A DNA stretch of 50,906 nt from Hyphomicrobiales bacterium (lineage in GTDB: Bacteria; Pseudomonadota; Alphaproteobacteria; Rhizobiales; JAJFHB01): positions 1-50,906 of the forward strand of contig JAJFHL010000052.1 of NCBI GenBank assembly GCA_021775615.1, written 5' to 3'. Both the position numbers and the translations under genes were made by a program. The notes beneath the pieces are model-generated. The model did no database searches, was not told the origin of the DNA, and saw only the letters and a program-made list of their open reading frames with translations. Of this stretch, positions 17,925-28,412 are shown one piece after another (the first letter of the stretch is position 1; the number at the start of each line of letters is the position of its first letter).

Positions 17925-18869
17925 ATGCTTCGTCCCCTTAAGTTCGTACCCGTAGGAACCAAGATTCCCTTTATGAAGGTCGCCCGGCCGGCCTTCATCG
18001 TATCCGGGGTCGCGGTGTTGGCGGCCATTGCTCTCTTCCTGATGATCGGCCTCAATCTCGGCATCGATTTTCGCGGCGGCACGCTCATGCAGATCAAGAC
18101 GCAGGGGCCGGCGAACATTGGCGAACTTCGTGACGCAGTGAGTGGCCTCGGGCTTGGAGACGTCCAAATTCAGGAATTCGGCGAGCCGGAAGATGTGCTC
18201 ATTCGCATCGAGCTCCAGTCGGGAGGAGACAGCGCACAGCAGGAAGCGCAGAGAAAGGTTCGCGACGGACTCGGCGATAGCGTCAGTGTCGAGCGCGTGG
18301 AAGTTGTCGGGCCAACCGTGAGCGGGGAACTTGCAACCCAGGGAACGATTGCGGTTGTCGCCGCCATATTCGCGGTTCTCGTCTACATCTGGTTCCGATT
18401 CGAATGGCAGTTTTCGGTAGGGGCGGTGCTGGCTCTCGTTCACGACGTGCTCGTCACCATCGGCATGTTCTCGATCCTGCAGCTTGAGTTCAACCTGTCC
18501 ATCATCGCCGCGCTTTTGACCATCGTCGGGTACTCGCTCAACGATACGGTTGTGGTCTATGACCGGGTGCGCGAAAACCTGCGCAAATACAAGAAACTGC
18601 CGCTCGACGAACTCCTCAACCAGTCGATCAACCAGACCCTGTCGCGAACAATCCTGACTTCGGTCACCACGCTCATTGCGCTTCTGTCGTTGTACACCTT
18701 CGGCGGCGAGGTGATCCGCGGGTTTACCTTCGCCATGATCTGGGGCGTCGTCATCGGCACATACTCCTCCGTGTGTATCGCTTCCCCGATGCTGTTGCTG
18801 CTCGGTGTCAAGCGTGACTGGAGTTCTGAGGCCAGCAAATCCGGACCCGAGACCGCCAAGGCAACCTGA
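17925..18869 (+). CDS. secF: Protein-export membrane protein SecF
   Basis: Partner of SecD. ATG 17925 has AGGAAG at 17911-17916; a GTG one codon earlier (17922) is also possible. The 314 residues show the N-terminal helix, the NLGIDFRGGTLMQI block, VGPTVSGELA before the second helix, and the signature GYSLNDTVVVYDRVRENL with the conserved Asp and Arg. It is followed after 21 bp by the Mth938-domain gene, so transcription probably continues. Confidence 0.97.
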   Translation: MLRPLKFVPVGTKIPFMKVARPAFIVSGVAVLAAIALFLMIGLNLGIDFRGGTLMQIKTQGPANIGELRDAVSGLGLGDVQIQEFGEPEDVLIRIELQSGGDSAQQEAQRKVRDGLGDSVSVERVEVVGPTVSGELATQGTIAVVAAIFAVLVYIWFRFEWQFSVGAVLALVHDVLVTIGMFSILQLEFNLSIIAALLTIVGYSLNDTVVVYDRVRENLRKYKKLPLDELLNQSINQTLSRTILTSVTTLIALLSLYTFGGEVIRGFTFAMIWGVVIGTYSSVCIASPMLLLLGVKRDWSSEASKSGPETAKAT

Positions 18870-18890
18870 CGCCACCAGGGCGGGACCCGC

Positions 18891-19277
18891 ATGGCAGACT
18901 CAACGCCGCATTTTCCTGGCAGGGCGCCAATCGACGCTTATGGCGACGGTGGCTTCCGTTTCGCGCAGATGTCCCACAAGGGATCGGTCCTGTTTCTCCC
19001 ATCAGGTGTCTATGCCTGGGATGTGGCGCGTGCAGATGAAACGCAGCCGCATGACTTCGCGCGGGTTTTCGAGAGTGCCGAAACGATAGAATTCGTCATC
19101 TTCGGCACGGGATCGGAATTTGCGTTACCCTCGAAGGAAATACGCTCGGCGTTTTCCACCGCGGGCGTAGGGCTGGAACCGATGGACACAGGCGCTGCCG
19201 CACGCACCTATAACGTCCTTCTTGCAGAGGGGCGCGCCGTCGCGGCCGCGCTCATTGCGGTCGATGACCCAATCTAA
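18891..19277 (+). CDS. Mth938-domain protein (DUF498, NDUFAF3-like)
   Basis: Small cytoplasmic protein of 128 residues with the Mth938/DUF498 fold. Visible signatures are FRFAQMSHKGSVLFLPSGVYAW and the central IEFVIFGTGSEFALPSKEI with the family's G-T-G motif. The mitochondrial member NDUFAF3 is a complex I assembly factor, and bacterial genes are typically located beside secDF. This suggests a role in membrane-complex assembly, but bacterial function is unproven. The next gene starts inside its 3' end (14-bp overlap), which points to translational coupling. Confidence 0.85.
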   Translation: MADSTPHFPGRAPIDAYGDGGFRFAQMSHKGSVLFLPSGVYAWDVARADETQPHDFARVFESAETIEFVIFGTGSEFALPSKEIRSAFSTAGVGLEPMDTGAAARTYNVLLAEGRAVAAALIAVDDPI

Positions 19278-20163
19278 TCGGGATGCACCGGTGGGGACTG
19301 GAGCGACACCGGAAGTTACCAAAGACGCAGCTCACTATTGCAGCGAGCTGGTCCGCGCAGCGGACAAGGACCGGTACCTGGCCAATCTGTTCGCACCGGA
19401 CGACAAACGTCCGCACCTGATGGCGTTATACGCGTTCAGCATCGAGGTCGCCCGCGTTCGCGAGGTGACCAGCGAACCTGCAACCGGCGAATTTCGCCTG
19501 CAGTGGTGGCGCGACACCATCGAAAAAATCTATGATGGCGCGGCGCCGGACCATCCCGTGGCACAGGAGCTTTCGGGCGCCATCGAAGCCGGCAACCTCT
19601 CCCACAAGGGGTTTGTCAACCTGATCGATGCTCGCGCGTTCGATCTCTACGACGATCCGATGCCCTCTGTCGCAGCCCTTGAAGGCTATCTCGGCGAGAC
19701 CTCGTCGGCGCTCATTCAAATGGCGGCGCTGATCCTGGCCGGGCCGTCGGCAGCCCTGGCGGCGGATGTTGCGGGCCACGCCGGTGTCGCCTATGGCATG
19801 ACCGGACTGATACGGGCGCTGCCGATCCATCGATCCCGCGGCCAGTGTTTTGTGCCCGCCGAACTGCTCGCCAGAAGCGATTTGACAGCGGCAGACATCA
19901 TGGCTGGAAAGCGCTCCGCGGCAATCCGCATCGCATTGCGGGAAATGCGCCAGCTTGCCCGGCAGCACCTGTTCACCGCACGAGAGCAATCCACAAATGT
20001 ACCCGGCCAGGCTTTGCCCGCATTCCTGCCGGTCACACTTATTGACCTTTATCTGAAGCGATTGGATAAGGCAGGCGAAGGCGCGATCGTCAAGGTCGTC
20101 GAAGTTCAGCAGTTCCGGCGCCAGTGGAGAATGCTGCGGGCCGCGTTTCTGAAAGACTTCTGA
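19264..20163 (+). CDS. Squalene/phytoene synthase-fold protein, NDUFAF6-like
   Basis: Product of 299 residues from ATG 19264, which overlaps the upstream gene by 14 bp. It has the all-helical squalene/phytoene synthase fold, with LMALYAFSIEVARVRE and EFRLQWWRDTIEKI. However, the first Asp-rich motif expected after YAF (DDxxD) is replaced by Val-Ala-Arg-Val-Arg-Glu, and the second is only partly kept (DLYDDPMPSV). A prenyl-condensing activity is therefore unlikely. This pattern fits the NDUFAF6 group, whose human member is a complex I assembly factor. Pairing with the NDUFAF3-like gene strengthens the inference. It converges on trmFO with a 7-bp gap. Confidence 0.82.
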   Translation: MTQSNRDAPVGTGATPEVTKDAAHYCSELVRAADKDRYLANLFAPDDKRPHLMALYAFSIEVARVREVTSEPATGEFRLQWWRDTIEKIYDGAAPDHPVAQELSGAIEAGNLSHKGFVNLIDARAFDLYDDPMPSVAALEGYLGETSSALIQMAALILAGPSAALAADVAGHAGVAYGMTGLIRALPIHRSRGQCFVPAELLARSDLTAADIMAGKRSAAIRIALREMRQLARQHLFTAREQSTNVPGQALPAFLPVTLIDLYLKRLDKAGEGAIVKVVEVQQFRRQWRMLRAAFLKDF

Positions 20164-20170
20164 GACCGGG

Positions 20171-21586
20171 CTACTCAGCCGCGGCCTGCTCGCGTCCCAG
20201 CCACCCGGCAAGGTCACCAAGCGCACGGGCCGTGTAGGCGCGTTTGCGGGCAGCGCCGCGCTCCTTGCCCCGCAGTCTCTTGCCATCGAGCGTCTTCGGC
20301 GCATCGATTGTCGGAAACAGCCCGAAATTGACGTTCATCGGCTGAAAGCTTCGTGTCTTGCCACTGTCCGTCACCAGATGCCCGCCGGTGATGTGATGCA
20401 TCAGCGCTCCAAGGGCCGTTGTCCCGGGGGGCGCATGAACCGCAGTGCCAAGACGTTCGCCCGCCGCAAAGCGTCCCGCCAACAGTCCGATCGCGGCGCT
20501 TTCCACATAACCCTCGACACCGGTCACCTGGCCGGCGAACCTGAGGCGGGGCTGCACACGCAGCCGTAGTTCGCTGTCGAGCAGCGCCGGACTGTTGATG
20601 AATGTGTTGCGGTGCAATCCGCCCAGACGGGCGAACTCCGCCCCTTCCAGGCCGGGAATCATGCGCAGAACACGGCTCTGTTCGGCATATTTGAGCTTTG
20701 TCTGGAAGCCGACCATGTTGTAGAGCGTCCCAAGGGCATTGTCCTGTCGCAGCTGGACAATCGCATGGGGCTTTACCATCGGATCGTGCGGGTTGGTCAG
20801 GCCGACAGGCTTCATCGGCCCGTGGCGCAGTGTCTCGCGTCCGCGCGCCGCCATGATCTCGATCGGCAGGCAACCATCGAAGTATGGAGTGCTCTCTTCC
20901 CACTCCTTGAACTCGGTCTTTTCGCCTTCAAGCAGCTCATCGATAAAGGCATCGTATCCATCGCGATCGAGCGGGCAGTTGATGTAGTCGGCGCCCGTGC
21001 CGCCCGGTCCCGCCTTGTCGTAGCGTGACTGGAACCAGCAGATGTCAAAATTGATGCTTTCCTTGTAGACGATCGGTGCGATGGCATCGAAAAAGGCAAG
21101 GCCTTCTTCGCCAGTCAGCTCGAGCACGGCTGCACTGAGGGCGGGAGAGGTGAGGGGGCCGGTGGCCACAATCACACTGTTCCAGCCCTCCGGCGGCAGC
21201 CCGGCGACTTCGCCGCGTTCGATGCCGATCAGCGGATGATTGTGCAACGCCCGGGTCACTTCATCGGAGAACCCGTCGCGGTCCACCGCCAGCGCGCCGC
21301 CGGCAGGCAGCTTATGCAGATCCGCAGACCGCATGATGACCGAACCGCAACGCCGCATCTCCTCATGCAGGAGCCCTACGGCATTGGACTGTGCGTCATC
21401 CGACCGGAACGAGTTGGAACACACCAGTTCGGCGAGCCCATCGGTCTTGTGCGCGTCCGTGGCCCGTTCGGGCCGCATTTCATGCAAGACGACCGGCACA
21501 CCCGCTTCGGCCGCCTGCCAGGCGGCTTCCGAGCCGGCCAAGCCGCCTCCGATGACATGAATGGGGTCGTTTTCCGGTCTCGCCAT
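20171..21586 (-). CDS. trmFO: tRNA m5U54 methyltransferase, folate/FAD type
   Basis: Flavoenzyme that makes 5-methyluridine at position 54 of tRNA using methylenetetrahydrofolate. The 471 residues start with the FAD-binding motif [15 protein letters not shown]. The two family cysteines are visible in [16 protein letters not shown] and [22 protein letters not shown]-type [10 protein letters not shown] and [14 protein letters not shown] are further TrmFO signatures. It is downstream of uvrA on the same strand after a 93-bp gap that holds no gene. Confidence 0.96.
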   Translation of the reverse strand: MARPENDPIHVIGGGLAGSEAAWQAAEAGVPVVLHEMRPERATDAHKTDGLAELVCSNSFRSDDAQSNAVGLLHEEMRRCGSVIMRSADLHKLPAGGALAVDRDGFSDEVTRALHNHPLIGIERGEVAGLPPEGWNSVIVATGPLTSPALSAAVLELTGEEGLAFFDAIAPIVYKESINFDICWFQSRYDKAGPGGTGADYINCPLDRDGYDAFIDELLEGEKTEFKEWEESTPYFDGCLPIEIMAARGRETLRHGPMKPVGLTNPHDPMVKPHAIVQLRQDNALGTLYNMVGFQTKLKYAEQSRVLRMIPGLEGAEFARLGGLHRNTFINSPALLDSELRLRVQPRLRFAGQVTGVEGYVESAAIGLLAGRFAAGERLGTAVHAPPGTTALGALMHHITGGHLVTDSGKTRSFQPMNVNFGLFPTIDAPKTLDGKRLRGKERGAARKRAYTARALGDLAGWLGREQAAAE

Positions 21587-21679
21587 TGAATTTCACTGTC
21601 CAGGTGGTGCCACTTCAAGACCGGTGAATAGCATTCTTGCCCGGTGTGCGCACCAGAAACGACAGGACAGCTTTTCGAC

Positions 21680-24577
<2,898 letters not shown>

Positions 24578-24664
24578 TGGGCTGGCATATCGCATTCGCG
24601 GGAACAGGGCAATTGGCCAGCCGCCTCATCCACATGGCTTTCAGCTCCATACTGACAGGAGGTG

Positions 24665-25570
24665 TCAGGAGAAGCTCGACTCGCTGAACCATTTCTCGGT
24701 TTTCGCCATCTCCACATGCAGCCACACCCGAAACGCGCGCACCGTAGCGGTGTCCTCCATATCCTGAGGCGTTACCAGGTAGTAGGCACCCTGAAGCCGA
24801 AATCCGGGCAGGGGCTTGATCAGCGACCCGTCCCGCAGGGCTTCAGCCGTCAGCACCTGGTCGCCGAGCGCGAATCCCTGTCCGGCTTCAGCGGCCTCGA
24901 GTGCCAGATGGCCCTGGAACATGGGTCCCTTGGCGCTCACCTCGTCGGTAATGCCTTCGGCGCGCAGCCAGTGTGTCCACCATTGCTTGGATTCTTCGTG
25001 CAGCAGCGTGAATTCCTTGAGCTCCGAGGCCGAACGTAGCACACGGCCATTCAGCAGCTCCGGGCTGCACACCGGGAATATCTTGGTCCGCACCAGGAGT
25101 TCGACGTCGACGCCCGGCCAGTCTCCCAGGCCGTAGCGGATTGCCAGATTTGCCGAACTGCTGCGGAAATTCACCAGCGCATCTTCCGGATCGATTGAAA
25201 TCTCGATGTCCCTGTGAGCCGAGGTAAACCAGCCGAGATGGGGAACCAGCCAGCGCGACGCGAAAGCTTCCTCCACGGACACCGAGAGATCGCCTTCCTG
25301 TGCATCCTGCATCAGGTCGCTGGTCGCCTTTGCCAGGCGGTCGAAGGCAAGCGACAGCTGAGTGACATATTTTTCGCCGGCCTTGGTCAAGTTGACGCCG
25401 CGCCCGGTTCGGTTGAACAGCTTGATCCCCAGCCATTCCTCGAGGTCCCGTACATGGCGGCTCACGGCGGCGTGCGTCACGAACAGTTCGTCCGCGGCCT
25501 TGGTAAAACTGACATGCCGGGCGGCCGCCTCGAAGGCCCGCATCGCGTTGAGTGACGGCAGTTTTCGCAT
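24665..25570 (-). CDS. LysR-family transcriptional regulator, GcvA-like
   Basis: LysR-type regulator of 301 residues. The N-terminal winged helix-turn-helix reads LNAMRAFEAAARHVSFTKAA...VTHAAVSRHVRDLEEWLG, close to the GcvA/AmpR group, followed by the two-lobed effector domain. It is transcribed away from a small ORF at 25679 and towards uvrA. A 17-bp T-N11-A dyad starts 9 bp upstream of its start codon and probably mediates autoregulation. A 6-bp hairpin (24652-24668) overlaps its stop codon but has no U tract. The effector and regulon are unknown. Confidence 0.9.
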   Translation of the reverse strand: MRKLPSLNAMRAFEAAARHVSFTKAADELFVTHAAVSRHVRDLEEWLGIKLFNRTGRGVNLTKAGEKYVTQLSLAFDRLAKATSDLMQDAQEGDLSVSVEEAFASRWLVPHLGWFTSAHRDIEISIDPEDALVNFRSSSANLAIRYGLGDWPGVDVELLVRTKIFPVCSPELLNGRVLRSASELKEFTLLHEESKQWWTHWLRAEGITDEVSAKGPMFQGHLALEAAEAGQGFALGDQVLTAEALRDGSLIKPLPGFRLQGAYYLVTPQDMEDTATVRAFRVWLHVEMAKTEKWFSESSFS

Positions 25571-25578
25571 CGCACACC

Positions 25579-25595
25579 TGTAACAAAAGCTTACA
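25579..25595. promoter_or_regulatory. Putative LysR-type binding site
   Basis: TGTAA-CAAAAGC-TTACA is a perfect 5-bp dyad containing the LysR-box pattern T-N11-A (25581 to 25593). It lies 9 bp upstream of the lysR start and 84 bp upstream of the divergent small ORF, the classic location for a site controlling both. Confidence 0.55.
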
Positions 25596-25609
25596 CGTCA
25601 TGTAGGAAA

Positions 25610-25627
25610 TTGCCGTTTGTTCGGCAA
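25610..25627. repeat. Second dyad in the lysR/small-ORF gap
   Basis: TTGCCG-TTTGTT-CGGCAA is a perfect 6-bp inverted repeat centred 31-32 bp from the LysR-type dyad centre. It could be a second operator or a hairpin. It lies between the LysR box and the small ORF. Confidence 0.5.
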
Positions 25628-25678
25628 GGACCAAATCTCCATATTGTTTGTAATTCAAAGATTTAGAGAAGGTGCAAC

Positions 25679-25816
25679 ATGAACTGGCTCACACAGGCAT
25701 ATGCCGACATCTACAAGGTGACGCTTGGCCAATCCGATGTTTACGGCACTTCCGTCAAGTGCAATAAGCACCGGCGTACCGGCGAAAAGACATACCGGAA
25801 GCGGAGTGCCCGGTAA
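25679..25816 (+). CDS. Possible small protein, 45 aa, unknown
   Basis: ATG 25679 preceded by AGAAGG (about 25666-25671) opens a 45-codon frame ending at TAA 25814-25816. The product begins MNWLTQAYADIYKVTLGQSD and ends in a basic stretch (KHRRTGEKTYRKRSAR). I do not recognise it. It has no signal peptide or membrane helix. Support for expression comes from the ribosome-binding site and its place directly downstream of two dyads opposite a LysR gene. It is too short to rule out a chance frame. The glycosyltransferase gene begins 71 bp further on and could be co-transcribed. Confidence 0.45.
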   Translation: MNWLTQAYADIYKVTLGQSDVYGTSVKCNKHRRTGEKTYRKRSAR

Positions 25817-25828
25817 TCCTACCGACCT

Positions 25829-25852
25829 GCACATCGATCGGCACATCGATCG
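25829..25852. repeat. 12-bp tandem duplication
   Basis: GCACATCGATCG is repeated twice without a gap (25829-25840, 25841-25852), followed by a third partial copy (GCAC). Each unit contains overlapping ATCGAT and CGATCG palindromes. It lies between the small ORF and the glycosyltransferase. Confidence 0.8.
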
Positions 25853-25887
25853 GCACGGTGGGCGCTCCAAACTCATAACGAGAAAGC

Positions 25888-26748
25888 ATGGCGCCGACCG
25901 TATCGATCATCATTCCCTGCTACCGGGCCGAACCGACAATTCGTGAAACGATAGATGGTGTACTCGCCCAGACGCTGGCCGACTGGGAGTGCATTCTCGT
26001 GTCCGACGACGGCGTTTCATACCTCGACGTGCTCGCAAGCCAGGGGGTTCGCGATCCCCGCATAGTCGAGCACGCTGAACGCACACGGGCAACCGGCACC
26101 GTCGCACCGCGCAACCGCGGCTTTTCAATGGTTCGCGGAAGTTACGTTGCCGATCTCGACGCCGACGATGTCTGGCGGCCGGAGCGCCTCGAGAGGCTGG
26201 TGCCTCTGGCAGAACGACACGGCTGCGTGCAGGACGTTCTTGAATGCTTCGATGAAAATTCCGTGCTGGGTTTTTCCGGCACTCCTGACGACGCGCTGGG
26301 CGAACTGGGCGTTCAAGACGTGGTGGCGTTCGACTTCCCCTTCCATCTTGTCGTCAGGCGCGACCGGGCCGGCTCGCTATGGTCGCCCCATGACAGCTGG
26401 GTGCCGGATGTGATCCGCACCATGCTGCTTGCGGCGGACACTCCCGTGGCGTGGCTGCGCGCGCCGCTGCTGCGTTACCGCGTGAGCGCCACATCCATGA
26501 GCCAGAGTCTCGATGGCTCGCGAAAAATCGACGTTGCCTACGACGATGTTCTGACCCGCCTGAACGAGGGCGACAGTTTCGGCCTGTCGCCTCAGGACCG
26601 TGCCATGGCGCGGCGTGGCATCGAGCGCAAGAAGGCGCTCAATCAGCGCTACATGCGCGAGATGGAGGGGGTCGCCGCACCGCAGCCCTTCATTGCCTGG
26701 GTCCTGTCCGGCGGCCACTCGGGCTCTCCCGCAAGCCAGGCCGGTTAG
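25888..26748 (+). CDS. Family 2 glycosyltransferase
   Basis: GT-A-fold glycosyltransferase of 286 residues. The N-terminus VSIIIPCYRAEPTIRETIDG and the metal/nucleotide-binding DLDADDVW at about 89-96 are standard GT2 signatures. No membrane helix is evident, so it is cytoplasmic or peripheral. The acceptor and donor sugars cannot be read from sequence, and there are no polysaccharide genes nearby. It overlaps the convergent RidA-family gene by 4 bp. Its location between uvrA and ssb looks like an accessory insertion. Confidence 0.85.
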   Translation: MAPTVSIIIPCYRAEPTIRETIDGVLAQTLADWECILVSDDGVSYLDVLASQGVRDPRIVEHAERTRATGTVAPRNRGFSMVRGSYVADLDADDVWRPERLERLVPLAERHGCVQDVLECFDENSVLGFSGTPDDALGELGVQDVVAFDFPFHLVVRRDRAGSLWSPHDSWVPDVIRTMLLAADTPVAWLRAPLLRYRVSATSMSQSLDGSRKIDVAYDDVLTRLNEGDSFGLSPQDRAMARRGIERKKALNQRYMREMEGVAAPQPFIAWVLSGGHSGSPASQAG

Positions 26749-27137
26749 GACAGCTCTCCGGCCGCAACAACGGAGATTTCGACCTGCCAGGCGGGATCGG
26801 CGAGCCCGGATATGATCAGGAGGGTCGAGGCCGGCTTGGCCCCGCCGAGCATGGCGTCGCGCACTTTGCGAAACAGCGGCACACCGCTTTGCCCGGTGAC
26901 ATAGCCATGCACCTCGAGAATATTGTCAGCGCCAAGGCCGTGTGCTTCGAGAATGGCGAGGATGTTGCGCCAGCACTGCTCATGTTGCGCTTCCTCGCCG
27001 TCTGCCAATGCTCCGTTCCCGTCTACGCCAACCTGGCCCGAAACATAGATAATTGAGGCGTCCGCCGACGCCGCCGTTGCCTGGCTGTAGTTGCTGAAGG
27101 GCGGAGGCGCCGTGTCCGTGTGCAGATACCTGACCAT
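26745..27137 (-). CDS. RidA-family (Rid/YjgF) protein lacking the RidA arginine
   Basis: Small trimeric-fold Rid protein of 130 residues, from ATG 27137 (MVRYLHTDTAPPPF). The core VSGQVGVD and the C-terminal EISVVAA strand match the Rid fold. In true RidA an Arg in the PARS motif binds the 2-aminoacrylate carboxylate; here the corresponding segment reads KPAST, with Ser104 at the Arg position. It is therefore probably one of the Rid1-7 paralogues rather than an enamine deaminase. A longer upstream start (27224) adds non-homologous basic residues and is rejected. Confidence 0.82.
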   Translation of the reverse strand: MVRYLHTDTAPPPFSNYSQATAASADASIIYVSGQVGVDGNGALADGEEAQHEQCWRNILAILEAHGLGADNILEVHGYVTGQSGVPLFRKVRDAMLGGAKPASTLLIISGLADPAWQVEISVVAAGELS

Positions 27138-27213
27138 AGAAACTCTCCCGATCCGTTGTTCACATGCACGATACTTACTGCACCGCCATCGCAACGAGAA
27201 CCGCCATTTCACC

Positions 27214-27229
27214 AGCCGGTGCACCGGCT
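27214..27229. repeat. 16-bp perfect palindrome upstream of ssb
   Basis: AGCCGGTGCACCGGCT is fully self-complementary. It lies in the gap between the RidA-family gene and ssb, 25 bp before the SOS box. It could be an operator half-pair, or a cruciform; nothing else identifies it. Confidence 0.55.
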
Positions 27230-27253
27230 TGCGCCGGGAAAGCCGTCATGGTA

Positions 27254-27268
27254 GAACAAACACGGAAC
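27254..27268. promoter_or_regulatory. SOS (LexA) box upstream of ssb
   Basis: GAAC-AAACACG-GAAC is an exact match to the alphaproteobacterial LexA operator GAAC-N7-GAAC. It is 160 bp upstream of the ssb start. In related species such a box controls the divergent ssb and uvrA genes, so LexA control of ssb is a reasonable inference here. Confidence 0.8.
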
Positions 27269-27427
27269 AAATGAATGTGCCGTTTGCAGTCCCCGCCCCA
27301 CGCCCGCAATGGACTGTGGATTAACGGGGACGGAACTGGAGGGTGCCCGGCCGATCGGCTAGGTTGCCGACGTAAATGCGCCCCGCAATGATCCATGCGG
27401 CGTGGCGCTCATCGAATGAGGTGAATC

Positions 27428-27916
27428 ATGGCAGGATCCGTTAACAAGGTTATTCTCGTCGGCAATCTTGGCGCCGACCCCGAGATCCGCAGCACACAGG
27501 ACGGCAAGCCGATCGCGAACCTGCGTGTCGCCACGAGCGAGTCCTGGCGCGATCGCAATTCAGGCGAACGCCGCGAACGCACTGAATGGCACCGGGTCGT
27601 GATTTTCAGTGAAGGTCTTTGCAAGATCGCCGAGCAATATCTTCGCAAGGGCTCCAAGGTCTATCTGGAAGGTCAGCTGCAGACCCGCAAATGGGAAGAC
27701 CAGTCCGGCAACGAACGCTATTCCACCGAAGTGGTTCTTCAGGGCTTTAACAGCACCCTGACCATGCTGGACAGCCGGTCGGGCGGTTCGGAAGGATTTG
27801 GTGATCAGCGTTCCTCCGGCGATTTCGGCCAAACCGGCCCGACGGACACCGGTGGGCAGAGTGGGCGCAAGAAGGATGACTTCGCGCAGGAACTGGACGA
27901 CGAAATCCCATTCTGA
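27428..27916 (+). CDS. ssb: Single-stranded DNA-binding protein
   Basis: Essential SSB, which coats single-stranded DNA in replication, recombination and repair. The 162 residues contain the N-terminal OB fold ([50 protein letters not shown]), a Gly/Gln-rich disordered linker, and the acidic interaction tip DDEIPF at the C-terminus. GAGGTG lies just upstream of ATG 27428. The SOS box at 27254 suggests damage induction. Confidence 0.97.
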   Translation: MAGSVNKVILVGNLGADPEIRSTQDGKPIANLRVATSESWRDRNSGERRERTEWHRVVIFSEGLCKIAEQYLRKGSKVYLEGQLQTRKWEDQSGNERYSTEVVLQGFNSTLTMLDSRSGGSEGFGDQRSSGDFGQTGPTDTGGQSGRKKDDFAQELDDEIPF

Positions 27917-28035
27917 TCCGCGTTTCGCCTTCATGCCGGAATGACGCTTGAGCAGTCCGTTCGATTCCTCTGGAAGAACCGTTGGGGCGACTGTATTTTC
28001 CGTGCGGGTGGGCGCGCCTCAACAGGAAATGACAG

Positions 28036-28401
28036 GTGAAAAAGACACTTCTCATACTGGCAGCGGCACTCAGCCTTCTCACCGTTACACCATCTGGCAG
28101 CGCACAGGCCGGCCAGCGTCTGACGGCAAGCGAACTGCATGGTCTGTTTCGCGGCGTGCTTGTCGGCTACTATCAGGAAACCCGTCAGATCAAGATCCAG
28201 GCAACCCGCGCCGGACAGGTAATGGCCTGGTTCGAAGGCAAGGTCGACACGGGAACCTGGAAGATCGTCGGCAACCAGATTTGCGTCGCCTTCAAAGTCT
28301 GGACCAGTGGCAAGCCCAAATGCCGTTTCGTTGAACGCGACGGCCGGTGGTTCCGGGCGGTCAAGGCGAACGGCAAATCCAAGATCAAGTTTCAGCGCTG
28401 A
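28036..28401 (+). CDS. Small exported protein of unknown function (DUF995-like)
   Basis: Product of 121 residues from GTG 28036 with AGGAAATGACAG upstream. It has a typical signal peptide (KKTLLILAAALSLLTVTPSG, cleavage near AQA-GQ). The mature part has DTGTWKIVGNQICVAFKVW followed by KCRFV, a G-W...C...C arrangement like that in the DUF995 family of Rhizobiales exported proteins. This similarity is recalled, not computed. The basic tail ends KSKIKFQR. Function unknown. It is separated from ssb by 119 bp and converges on the CDF gene. Confidence 0.7.
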   Translation: MKKTLLILAAALSLLTVTPSGSAQAGQRLTASELHGLFRGVLVGYYQETRQIKIQATRAGQVMAWFEGKVDTGTWKIVGNQICVAFKVWTSGKPKCRFVERDGRWFRAVKANGKSKIKFQR

Positions 28402-28412
28402 ACTTCAGAACT

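Noticed and set aside
17778-18875. Minus-strand open frame of 365 codons opposite secF
   Set aside because: Antisense shadow of the conserved secF/secD genes, without its own ribosome-binding site or recognisable domain.
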